From Cryptomeria japonica (taxonomy: Eukaryota > Streptophyta > Pinopsida > Cupressales > Cupressaceae): a stretch of 64,000 nt of DNA. The notes under the pieces are model-generated. The model ran no database searches, was not told where the DNA came from, and was given only the letters and a program-made list of their open reading frames with translations. A program made the position numbers and the translations under genes. How positions within the stretch are numbered: the first letter of the stretch is position 1; each line of letters starts with the position of its first letter. Shown here in pieces: positions 1 to 11,800 of this stretch. The stretch covers positions 41,529,140 to 41,593,139 of the forward strand of contig NC_081411.1 in NCBI RefSeq assembly GCF_030272615.1, given 5' to 3'.

Positions 1-173
1 AAAAAAATCAACCTTAGGCTTTGAAATTAATTTGAAAAATAAAAAATCACATTTTAGCGCCCAAGATTTATTATTTTTACCTATTTATCAAGTCGGCCAT
101 GCTTGTGGAGGGGTTTTTTTAATTTATTTAAGCCTTTACCAAGTCGGTCTAATGGCAAAATAAGGTGAGCGCC

Positions 174-182
174 CTATATAAG
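174..182 (+). promoter_or_regulatory. TATA box upstream of the 856-4061 gene
   Basis: CTATATAAG sits about 430 bp before a good 5' splice site and 680 bp before the first ATG of the decayed gene. Spacing to the leader intron fits a transcription start near 205-215. Sequence shows the motif only; promoter activity is inferred. The surrounding 600 bp is AT-rich and holds no reading frame. Confidence 0.4.
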
Positions 183-299
183 AGGGGTGTGTTTTGAAAT
201 TTTTAAATCATTCATTCATTTTCCCTTATGCGAATTTGAAGAGCAGATTTGAAGGTGCGAAATTGAGCAGATTGGAAGATAATTTCCAGATCTTGAAAG

Positions 300-482
300 C
301 AAGTTGAAGGCGAAATCATCACTTGAAGGCAAATTTCCAGATTTTGAAGACTAGTTAAGGGCGAATTTCTAATTAAGAGCTGATTGGAAGCGAATTTCCA
401 GATTTTGAAGGCTAGTTAAAGGCGAATTTCTGATTAAGAGTTGATTGGAGGCGAATTTCCAGATTTTGAAGGAGGCTTGAAG
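300..482 (+). repeat. 61-bp tandem repeat in the 5' leader
   Basis: Two nearly identical units begin at about 361 and 422 (period 61 bp), each containing GCGAATTTC, GATTGGA and CCAGATTTTGAAG; a partial third copy precedes them from about 327. They lie between the TATA box and the leader intron, so they would be transcribed into the 5' leader. No ATG-led frame runs through them. Function unknown. Confidence 0.7.
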
Positions 483-607
483 GCTGATTGAAGGTTGAAG
501 CCATCAAAGGAAGGACCTGAAATTCAAATTAAGGACCCTTTGTCCAGCAGACCTCCATTTTCTTTTATCCATTTTTTCAAGGTTGATAGCTTAAAATCAA
601 GGAAAAG

Positions 608-848
608 GTATGTATGATCAAATTTTTGAAAGCTTAATCAAGATTTAATTTGATTTCCTATAGCAATCCTTTGTAAGGTTAGGTCTTGCACAATCTGATT
701 TAATTCACAATTAATATCAATTTGAAAATTTATAATTCTAAAGGTTTATCATACTATTTTCAAATTGTAATCTTTTTTTTTTTTTGAAAGACTTAAATCC
801 ATACCTTAAGGTACTATGCTCAAACCTAACTTCAAGCCTTTCTTGTAG
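608..848 (+). other. Probable leader intron
   Basis: The 5' site reads AAG|GTATGT (exon end 607) and the 3' site reads TTTCTTGTAG| (intron end 848), preceded by a T-rich stretch at 770-785. Length is 241 bp. Removing it joins the repeat-bearing leader to the ATG at 856. An intron in the 5' leader argues that this unit is transcribed like a gene rather than being a plain retrotransposon internal region. Confidence 0.5.
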
Positions 849-855
849 GTATCAA

Positions 856-3800
856 ATGACGACCCCCAAGGCTAGTGGATCCACTACCCGGCAGGCCCTC
901 ATCAAGGAGGATCAGAAGAATGACGAATTGGAGACCAGGATCGTGTCCAAGTGGAGCAATATCGGAGACACCAATCTAGGAAACTTCAATGTGAAGAAGT
1001 TTCAGGAAGCGCCCTACATCGGCAAGCCATCACCTGTTGCAAAGAGGATAATTGAGAGTGGCATCATCAAGGCCGCGGGTTTCCCTCCTGCAGTCAAGTG
1101 TCACGAGTTGATGATCGAATGTGCCTGGCACTATGATTCACATTCGAGGACAATCGTAGCTGAAGATGGAACTGTCTTAGCCTACCTTTCAGAGGAAGAC
1201 ATAAGCGAAGCTTTTCATCTCCCGGAGCATAGAGACATGATCTACAAAAGTCTAGAAGGAGCTAGGTCTGTTTACGAAGATGATCCTGATTCCTGTCTAA
1301 ACTTCATCAACAAGAATTGGTTGCTCAAAAGTCGACCTCACCTGAACAGGATTCCTAATACACTGCACAGAATTGATTTCCAGGAAGAGTTCAAGGACTT
1401 GATACCCATGCTCAATCGGGTTACTGGTGCCTCTCAAGCCTTCTTCTTCGACAAATGGATGTTCTTCTTCATACAAGTGATTATGCAAGGACAAGGAAAG
1501 TTCAATTGGGCTAGAATCATTAGTAATAACCTGGACGTGCAGTTGAGGAGGCGAGCCCCTACCAAGTCTTTTCACATGAGTTCATATGTTATATATTCCC
1601 TAGTCAGGAGTTTTGAGTATGCAGGGCTACCTCACAAAGGAGTTGTTGGGAGAGGACCCGGAAAAATAAGAGTTTGTGATTCTTATGTTCAACTACATCA
1701 TCCACCAAAGAATGATTACAAGCTAATCAATGATACCTTCACGATGTATATCACCAGGATATTGCAAGGAGGGATTCACAATCGATTGTCTCTGGAAGCA
1801 CAGGAGCTCGTGAAGAAGCATGGTGCATGGTTCATTCAGTTTCCAAAATTCACATACATCAGAGTTCATGGATGTCCTTCACCTCCCTACATGTTGCCAA
1901 GATATCCTACATACAAAATAATATTACTTGAAGTAACCAGACAATTGGCAGCTTATGCTAGAGCATCAAGACACAAGCATGGAAATGGAATTCTCGTGCC
2001 TATCCTGCTGAGAAATTCAATTGAAGTGTGTCATAATACTCAAGCCGCGGAAGATGCAGAGAAGGAGTTATCTTTATATTCATTCACAACCTTTGCCTCA
2101 AGAGAGAATTTCAATCCTCATGGTCATATAGAAGAGACAGTCGGGAAGAAGTACAAGCATGAGTTTAAGTAGAAGACTTCTGGGTGAATATTCAGGATGA
2201 TATAGAAGTGAAAAGAAAGATGCATTCCAGATTACCTTTGGATCTCATCAGGAAATGCAAAATTTACAGAGTAGCCGATCAAGCCCATTACAGTGGTAGA
2301 TACCTCCAATCATCCTATGAGAAAGAAGATAAAGAAGTGAAGGTAGATTGGAATGAGCCAGAGGTTTCGGACCTAAGAGCATTGATGGATCTTGTTTTAA
2401 CTTGCACTCGCAGATGGGTGGACGTACAACATCAAAAGTTGAAAGAGCAGAATGTATCTATGACATTCACCCTGGAAACAAGAGCAGAAGAAGGAGAGGC
2501 AAGTGTGAGTGAGAATACTTCTCATTCCAAGGGATCAAAGAGAAAGGAAGGATCTGAGAAGAGAGAACCTTCCAAGAAGAAACAAAAGGTGAATCCTGAT
2601 CGCCCACCAAGTACATCTTCTAGGCATGAAAAGGAAAAAAAGTCAAAGAGAAGATCAAAGGCAGATAGTGTATGAAATTGATGAGTCTATGGAATCCATG
2701 GTGCAGAATGATAATCGAGGTAAAGGACATGCACCTCAGCATTCCTCTAGTCAATCTCCCCAGGTTGGTGCTAATGAACAACAGGAAGGAAAGAATGATG
2801 ATGAAGCAACATCTCCTTTCAGGGAAGATAGACCTCTGCCTAAAGAAATACAAGTTAGGGAGAGAAAGTCTTCTATTCCAGATTGGCTAAAAGAGAGGCT
2901 AACAAGGGTAGTTGTGGTCGAAGAGGAGGAACAAGTGTTTGACTTGGAAAGTTTCATAGGAGGTTCTCATGAGGAGGTCGAAAAGAAGAAGGCCACCAAG
3001 ATGTCAAAAGTAATTAGAGATGAAGCAGGATCCAGAAAGGTGCAAATAGCTACACCATTGGTAGACAAGTGTGAGGATGAGATTCTAGCAAAAGAATATG
3101 ATCTAGATACAGTTGATCTTGGCCCACTTACCTCCAAGCAGGTTATGGAAGAAGCAACTGATTCAATGAGAGCACTTAACGACAAACTCGAAGAAGAAAT
3201 GGAAAAGAATAAGAAGCTAGAAAGAGAGGTCAGTGCTTGGAGGAATTATTTTAGCCATCTTAATCAACCTTTGAGACGACATGATCCAACAATATCTCAT
3301 TTGCACGCACTTCCTGTTGAGTCAGTAAATGAGGCAGAGAGAATGAAGAGCTTAGCTCAGATCATGAGTTCTTGGATTGATGAATCTTACAAGGTTGCCA
3401 TTGAATTTGCAACAAGGATGATGAAGACGGTCCACCGGGCTATCCAAGTTCTTGAGATCATCCATAATCTATTGGTAACTGTGGATGCATTTGCTCACAC
3501 TAGAGATGTTGTCATCTCGGTCTTGCAAGTGATAAGAAGGACACAAAGACAGGTTCTAGCACAAGAGAAGATAATGAATGGAGAAGCCCATAGCCTTCTG
3601 CAGTGGTCAATTTTGCTTCAGATAAAGGAAGTCCTTTTCGAAGATATCAATTCCAGATGCAACCAAGTTGTGGAAACCATCTACCCTATTCAAGACAAGG
3701 TGTTCGAGGTATTGTGTACGATCCTTGACAGAAGGATTGAGATCGAGACGGATGTGGACATCCAAGAATTGGAAGACAAGATCAGGATCATCTTTTGCAG

Positions 3801-4061
3801 AGAGGAGAACACAGTCACCGAAGAGCACAAAATCAGATGCATGCTACTATGTTCCTGATTGAGAAAACAAAAGAGGTAGAGCTTGGATGGGAGACAACTC
3901 TTCTCACTGCCTTTGATCAAGTCCTTCACTTGGAAGAAAGGATAAAGAATCTTCCTGAAATTCCCATTGTTGAGATTAAGGCGATCACGTCCAGATTCAT
4001 TGAATATGCTAGAAAAGAGCATAGAAAGGGGAACAAAGTTCTAGATGAGAAGTTGTTATAA
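856..4061 (+). pseudogene. Decayed gene of unknown family with coiled-coil C-terminus
   Basis: Coding runs over four pieces in shifting frames: 856-2172, 2184-2675, 2626-3858 and 3795-4061, so at least three frame disruptions. The first ATG downstream of the leader intron is at 856 (MTTPKASGS). The N-terminal 430 residues form a folded-looking domain with a segment IVAEDGTVLAYLSEEDISEA followed by FHLP, a layout like the putative plant transposon protein / plant mobile domain group; that link is my inference. The middle (about 2500-2860) is Lys/Glu/Ser-rich and disordered. The C-terminal 350 residues are helical with heptad-like leucines (for example LNDKLEEEMEKNKKLEREVS). The same three-part plan recurs in ORF3 of both LINEs in this window. 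The TAA stop at 4059-4061 lies 2 bp before an LTR-like block. It could be a host gene family or cargo of a mobile element. No function is assigned. Confidence 0.6.
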
Positions 4062-4063
4062 AA

Positions 4064-5151
4064 TGATGTGGCAACTTAATTCCTATTGGTCTATGTCTCC
4101 TCGTTATTTGTGCCAATTCCTATTGGCTATGGATTGATAATGTTTATCTAAATGAGGACTTTTTTGTAACAAACCCTAATTAGGGTTTCGGTGTCAAAAT
4201 CTTAGCCATTGATCTTCTTTTGATCCAGGTCGTTCATTGTATTTGAGAGTGCTATATAAGCCCTCACTCATTTCATTTTAAAGGGTTAGAAGAGTTAGAA
4301 AAAAAAAAAAAGTAAGAGAGAAAGAGTTAGAATTTTTAGAGTTTAATATTGTCAACAGCATAGAAATAAGTAGTGAAGAGAGAAAGTTGAACAATTGTTG
4401 TTTATTTGGCTATGAGATCAATGAAATATTGAAGTTATGATGTTTTATTGCAATCTTTGTGGCTATTTTCATAGTTGTTTGTCTTCTTGAATCACTCTTA
4501 GTAGAGCTAGCATTTAAGTTTTTTTAAGTTTGAAGGACAAATGTTGTGCTTGATCTTTGATAAGACACGCATTCCAAACCACTAGCTCCTTACTGATTGT
4601 AAGAACGCCCTGTGTGGTCAACTGGAAACATTGAGATTGTTTAAGCGTTCAATCATTGTTGGAGGCACTGATATGTATCTTACTGATAGTATCTATCCCC
4701 TCAGTGATTTGAAAATCATTGAATCCCCTTAGAAGATCGCACCAATTCCAGTGGAGTTGTAACCTCTTGGCAATATTGAAATTGGTAGAGTTCTATCAAG
4801 ACCAAACATCACTGAGTCATTCTTAGGATTAATTTAGTCTCGCCTCCTTGAAACCTTTATCTTTTGATCCTTTTGAAACATCAGTTAGCATTAGGAAAAT
4901 CTTGTTCCCTCATTTAAAAAGTAATCACATGAACAAGCTTTCTCTGAAAGTACGTAAGGCCCCTTGAAAAACAGTAAACACAACGACCACTGGTGCTTAT
5001 CCACAAGTAGAGAACCTACATAAAAGAACCTTGGAACTTTTCCGATTGATCCTTCTACGATATCTTCAGCATTCGGGAGTTTTACTCAAGAGAGGATAAG
5101 ATACCTCTGGGTATTTTTTTCTGTGTTTGGTCGTGTACAGAATACACATCA
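4064..5151 (+). repeat. LTR-like block with 7-bp terminal inverted repeat
   Basis: The block opens with TGATGTG (4064-4070) and closes with CACATCA (5145-5151), exact inverted copies, as LTR ends do. It has a TATA motif TATATAAG at 4253-4260, a CCCTAATTAGGGTTT stretch just upstream, and AG-rich leader sequence after it, which fits U3-R-U5 order on the plus strand. Length 1,088 bp. No matching target duplication is seen (TAAAA before, ACACT after), no tRNA primer site follows and no clear polypurine tract precedes. It may be a 3' LTR whose partner is left of the window, or an old solo LTR. Confidence 0.5.
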
Positions 5152-5819
5152 ACACTTAGGTGATATATTGGGCATAAATAAGAGATATATAGGAGGTAGT
5201 AAGTCTCATTTGATCATCAGATCATGAATGTGTTCTCAATGAAGATATTGTAAGGTTTGCCCTCTCTAAATGATTTGTTATTCCCATGTATTATCAAGAA
5301 TTTTCAACATATTTCATATTGTATTCTTGTCTTGTACAAGTTATTTTATTACAACAAATCACTTATAGATCTTCAAATCTCCAACTTCCACTTAATTAAT
5401 GTATCATACCACTTATAAATCTCCGACTTTCACCTAATTTGAATTTCAAATTAAAAATTAGTATGTAAAAATACTTCATTTAACCATCAATTCCAAATAA
5501 CCTGTCTCCAACTTCCCCTTACTTGTCACCGCCAAATCACTGAAATCTCCAATGGCCATCTAACAACAATTTTAAATTAGGAAGTCAAAAGGTGCTGGCT
5601 CACATAGAGCCCATGAAATTTCAGATCTCATTGGCGAAGATGCCAATTAGTTGGATACTCGTCTTCTAACCGTCATGAAGTTCAAGTTGACAGTGATTAT
5701 ATTTCCCCTTCCCATTGTTTTGTCAACCATGCCGGCTGTTGATATATTCATTGATGAAACACTTTTCGTTACAATATTTTTGTAACTGATGTGGGATAAT
5801 CGCCTATACCATAGAAATT
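5152..5819. other. Intergenic sequence, 3' side of the SSL gene
   Basis: AT-rich sequence with no convincing reading frame or repeat. It would contain the 3' UTR and end of the minus-strand SSL gene; an AATAAA-type hexamer occurs on the minus strand near 5345-5350, too common in this composition to be decisive. Confidence 0.4.
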
Positions 5820-8800
5820 TCATAGGAGATCAAGGCGATTAATGAAGTTTTCACTGAGGCTCGCAAAAAACAGACTACTATTCACTTTTACAGCACCACT
5901 AATCAGTGTCCTCTGTGAATCAGAAATGAAAGCACTGACCTGCCCATTTTCCTTCACACCCAAAATACCTGCTGGTCCAAAAATAGGTCTTATCTTCAGT
6001 CGATGTTGATTTAAGATATTCCACACCCTCTTCAGAGGTGGTCTCAATTTCAGATATTTAACTATGGAATCTTTATCCTCGGTTTTTGTCTGTCAAAAAA
6101 ACATTGAGAAGGTCAACATTATAAATCTTATACATAAATATGAGAGGCAAATTTTCAATATTCATAAAATAAAAGATACGGATGCAATAAAATAAGAAAA
6201 TAAATACATAATCTGATAAGTACAATCAACCATTTTTCTGTGAAGATATATAATAATGTATATAGCCTGAATGTACTGCAAATCAAATGTTGTGAGGAAA
6301 AAGGGAATTTACCATTTGTAGTTTGATGGAATGGGAATTAGATTTTGGAATTCATGTTTGTAGGAAAAAAAAAGTTGAGCAAACCAGGTAGTGAGAAATG
6401 CCAAAAATGACAAATATGGTTCTTTCCAGACAAATATCTTAAAGCATGGAAAACTTTCTTAATTGATCTACTCTCCAAAGAAAGAGGATAGAAGATAAAC
6501 ATTACATATGTATATGTAGCACTCTATTTTTTCAATTTAAAGATTTTCTGGCTCCTATTTGATTGATGTAAGGGAAAAATTGAGATAAAAAATGGATAAA
6601 ATGCAGGGAAATTGTATTTACCCCCAGAAGTCCAATCCAAAATGTGCCTTCATCATCGACTCTAACGTTATCTGGATATGCTGGTAAACTTTCTGCAAAT
6701 GTTTCAACTTGACCTGATTTGTTTCCCTTTAGCCAGTATTTGGGACACTTGAGAGAGTAAGTTTCACAGAATATAAGGAAATCTTCTTGGGCAGAGACGG
6801 CCACTCCATTGGGGTAGTCAAGGTCAGTGAGCAAAACAGTGGAAATTTTGGTGCTAGGATTGTATTTAATGAGCAAACCCAAGGTGGCATCAGTGAAGTA
6901 AATCGTACCATCTTTTGAAACATCCACTCCATCCATTCCTCTGTGGATAAAATATGAAACAAACTATTTTTAGTATTATGGCAAAATCAAAGTTTTATGT
7001 TTCTATAGCCATGGATTGTTTTTTAAATTGATAGTTATTCAATGATGCTAAGAATCACAAAACTGAACCCCCAAGAAATGAAACCTACTTGCAAGAAACA
7101 TGATCTGCATTGTTTCTTTGTTAACGATTTTTTTAAAACTTTTTACATGTTTTACAGACTTAACAGTTTATTGTTAATTCAGTATTTGCTAGCTTCAAGT
7201 TTACTATAACTTTGGTTTTATGAGAAATTAGCAAACCGTAACAGTGGTTTTTAAAGATCCTTAATTAGCAATGTGAATGATTGACGAACTTCAAATATTC
7301 TGTAAATATGGACAGACTATAAGAAATATGTTTAATTTTAAAATTCATATAGAAGGAAGTTTATAAACAAATAAGATTCTTGATTGAAACCTCTTCAAGC
7401 CCATTTCCCATCAAATCTGGGTTATGGTTATTTTGGAAGCACGGATACAAAAACATAGGCTACTCATATTTTTGTTTAAAACATGGTTTTACAATCTTGG
7501 TTCAGTATAAATTTCAAGTTATCTTGCTATGATGTCATTCACATCGGCTTATACCATCCAGTATAATATACATTATTGTGCCTCATTGCTAACTCTGAAG
7601 GACAGCATTTACAACTTAGAGGCCATTCGAAGTCCTCAGTGCATTGTTTAGCAGAGGTTACTGGAATTTACAGTCACCAGATTTAGGCGTAAATAACATC
7701 ATCGTCTATGTAGTATGAAAGGGTCTCTTAACAGAAATTTACTTTAGCAGCGTTGTGGGGATACTTAGCAATAGTTGAACTTGTTCTCTTTGGACACCTA
7801 CAATTGTAAATTTAATACCATCTATCCATTGACAAGTAGCAATTAAGCAATCACTATACCCTGCCCTCACATGAAATCATAGGGAACGCATGAACCAATT
7901 TAGACCTAAAGGTAAGGTTGTTTCCAAGGTCAAAGCCAAGGCAGATGCCAATTTGGCATAAGCGACCTTTCTTGTGGAAACTCATATTGAAACGTTTTTC
8001 ATTTACATCTAGTTTGTTGAGATTTGATAACTAGTTTCTCATGACCAAACTCGGAAGTAAACAACTTTATAACCTTTGATTATATTCCTGCAGGCAGCAG
8101 CATAGTTGGAACAGTTTATGGTGCTCCCAATGATTGCCTTTGAAGGCAAGGAAAAGTGTTTGCCAACAACAACCATGCATATTTGCCAAGATTAATGTGC
8201 ATGACATTAATATATGTTTTATCTGTGGTTTTTTCTACTGAACTCGTCATGTTCTGTAATTCTGAATTCAGACTCTAAAAATCCTTCTAATATTAAGTAA
8301 ACCAAGATAATTCGTAGTAGATTAGATGAAGTTTGAAGGAAACAAGAGAGTTCTATCAAAAAAATTCCATCACTAGGTTTGGAACTTTTGTAACTAGCTG
8401 CTTTTGTTCCATGCATTCATATTAACTAGTCAAATCTTTATTACAGCTTACCGAGTTCCATCTTAATTCAGAGCTGATATGGTCTGGAAGATATCTCAGA
8501 AGATGAAGATTATCAAAACTGGTTCATTGATCACCATCAGATAACGTCGTTTCTATGGGGCAATAGACTTTTCCCCACCCTGCCTGTAGGATTTGCTTCG
8601 TAGCCCAAGTCAACATTCACCATGCCCTTCCATGTATTTATAAGAATTACAATATTAAGCTGAAATTAATGTTTTAAGCATATCAACACATAGTGAGATA
8701 TCAGTTGCTGCAGCTTCAAGCCAGTCCCCTCTGTCATGGAAAACAAACCCGCACTGAGATTCAATGGCAGAGAAGACTGTGGTGTGGGTCAGTGTCCGTG

Positions 8801-11800
8801 GATCTTTAGATCCGTGGTCTACTTGTAGGTCAGCAAGAGTTTACCAAGGCTGGTCCAAGTTTGAGTACCGGGGCTGCCCGTAGGCTGTGATTCCACAAAA
8901 TGACATCATCCCAAATTTTATTGAAGAAAATAAGCCATGCCCCAGCCATAATTAGGATCCGACGAAAAAGTCTGGACATAAAGAGGACCAGTAAAGATCT
9001 CCTCAGCATGCAATGGGAGGATTTAAGTTTTGAGTGTTAATTGGTCCATGCAAAATAATATGAAAACAGAGTCGGGTTAGTAGTCTCAGTTTCAACATGT
9101 GGTTCAAGGGAAATTATTGGAAAAAGTACTCCCCAAACTATAATAAAAAGCCTACCCAAAAACCCAGTCATAAAGAGGGTCTGTCGAGAGCATCCCAACA
9201 TGCAATGGGAGGTTCTAGGTTTAGTCTTGGTTGTTCATAGAAAATAACATATTTCAGAACTTCTTGGACTACAGAAAGAATTTACATATAAAAAGAATAA
9301 ACTCTTACTATGGTGTCCTGCTTGTGATCTCGGTAGCTTATGAGGGCAATGCAGCTGGTCCAAGTGCATGTTTGAAGGCTTCATGTGTAATAACCGCCTC
9401 ACTGTTACTACTATTTTTTTTTTTAAATCACTTCACAAACTACCAATTTAATTGGACAAGCATCTTTCATCTAAATTAGAAGTGTAGACTTCATAACCAA
9501 TGTCAGGGTCATTCCAAGATTCAGACTAAATCCTTCAGGGTCCATTCATGATGACTCTGCCTGTGTACCGCTTTTAGAATTAAAAACTCCATAGTTTGTA
9601 CATCAATGATAGAGAGTTCATCCTCTCTTCTTGTATGAAATGCTTAATCTCACTTCTAAATCTCGCTTTCAAATTTAGTCCGATAACAACAAAATGATAA
9701 TAAACACATCTCAATCAAATGTGGTTCCATACCAATCATTAGTGCACAAATACACACAAACCATATAGGGACCATATCACTCCTACATCACATGTTCACA
9801 TGATTGGCTCAAGCATACATCATTTATATATAGAGTGACTAACTCATACACTCGTCACAAGTACAAACAATGACTATCTTAAACATGTCACATATATACA
9901 ATATGAATGATTCACACAAACATCATATATACACTAAATAATAATTTATGTGTGCGTCACATATACTCATGATTAGAGATCAAGATGTTGTTTTGAAGGT
10001 TGAATAGGGAAATGTATTTTTTATCTTTACTCCCCATATTCAGGATTGTCAATTAAAGAGCTGTGCTAGAGACAAAATTCTTCAGAGTTAAAAACCAAAT
10101 CAAATGATCATTGAAAGTATTGTTCTGGCTGACTTCATATTCCCTTCCATCCATCCTTTTTCAATGTTTTTACAAAATAACTCTGTTTTAATTTCAATTT
10201 TATATTTTTCAAATAAATGTTGACTGTGTTTTTTACTTCTATCTATACAATCACAACATGAGAATATATACCCTGCTATCATTGTAGAGCATCTTTTAAT
10301 ATAATTAATAATGTAATGTTGAATAAAAATATCTTGACTGATGCAGGAGCATCCAGGTAGGCATATGTTATGGTCTGACAGAGTAAGAAGATTTAAAATG
10401 CAATGCTATTTTAATAGTAATTTTGGTATGCTCAAATGCATATTGATGGAAGAGATGTAATGCCTTGAAGAGGAGAGATAAAATACTATTCTGACGCAAA
10501 ATATGAGCAGACGCAAACGATGAGCAGACGAGGACAATTGGGAAAAACCAATTGATATTCTCAGCTAAGAATAAGAACGGTCTCAAGAAGAATGCGTTAA
10601 CGGAAGGAAGTGGAAGGAATGGAAGCCAGTAGAAGTCATGAAGATATTATTGAATGAGAATAGAGAAATTAGAAAGCTGAAAGATTGGATTCGAGCTGAC
10701 AAGTTAGAATGGCAGAGTAGGAGATTAAGTAAATGAAGATACAGAGTCGGCATATTTGAAATGAAGCGATTTGGGGTAGCAAGGAGAGGAGGGCCTTTGG
10801 CCAAGTTGGTGAGAGGGATCGATCATTGGTGTGGAATCGACTTTTAGTGTGGCTGAGAAGACAGAGGAATACATGTGAGAGAGGGGTGCGATAGTGAAAG
10901 CAAGTTTGCTGTTGGTGTAGGAAGGATGAAAAAATAGTTGCAGAACCCAAAGGCGCTGAGGACAAGAAATGCATTTGCTGTTGCTGCGTAAAGAAAAAGA
11001 GTGTGGGCTTTAAGTCCAATTGGGTGTGTGGGCATCGCAGGTGGGTCTGCAGAGAAAGGAAGGTATTGGCCGGAGGTAGGCCTTGGGAGTAAAATTGGCC
11101 AAGAGAGGGAGCCGTGAGTGGTGGCCAACAGAGTTTGTATCGGTAATGTAATGTGTGGGGCTGCGAAGAAGAGGCAGAGTATGTGGGCATCGATTCTTCT
11201 TAGGCTGCCTAGTAAGAGACTGTGGCCAAAAAGGGTGAAGTAGCCAAGAAAGAGGGGCTGCGTAGATTGTGAAGACAGAGAGGTGCGTAGTGGAGGAAGG
11301 AGAGTTTGGTGCAGCTAAGAAAACAAATAGCATGTGCATGGTAGAAGAGAGTGAGAGCAAGGTAAGAGGTGAGGACATTGTGAATGCAAGAAGAGGGGCG
11401 TTGGGAAGAGTCAGAGCCTTGCCAGTAGCAAAGCATGAAATGACTTTCCTCTAGATTTGAATTCAATTTTATCGGTTGTGAATGGAATCTATTTGTTCAA
11501 GAATGCCAGTGTTTGAATAATTTATTTTCTTCCAAAGAGATTATTCAATGGCTTGATCAATTAATGTAGGTCTGAGTTGAATGTGTTCGGTCCAAAAATA
11601 ATATTTCAAACATTTCCCTCTTTTACACTCGTAGGTTTTATCATAAATACATATAACATTTTTATACCAATATTTTCAACGTTTGTGAATAAGAGTAAAT
11701 GACTATGAATGTCTTCACATCACATAAATATTTCAATATAATTAATATTAAATAACAGCAAGCTACTAACAATTCCCATACTCCACAAGTAGTGTACATT

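Noticed and set aside
4059-5156. Target-site duplication flanking the LTR-like block
   Set aside because: TAAAA before and ACACT after do not match; not claimed as a proven solo LTR.
10583-11466. Overlapping minus-strand ORFs of up to 173 codons in the SSL intron
   Set aside because: They follow from the purine-rich plus strand; the peptides are Ser/Leu/Pro/His-biased in several frames at once and show no domain.
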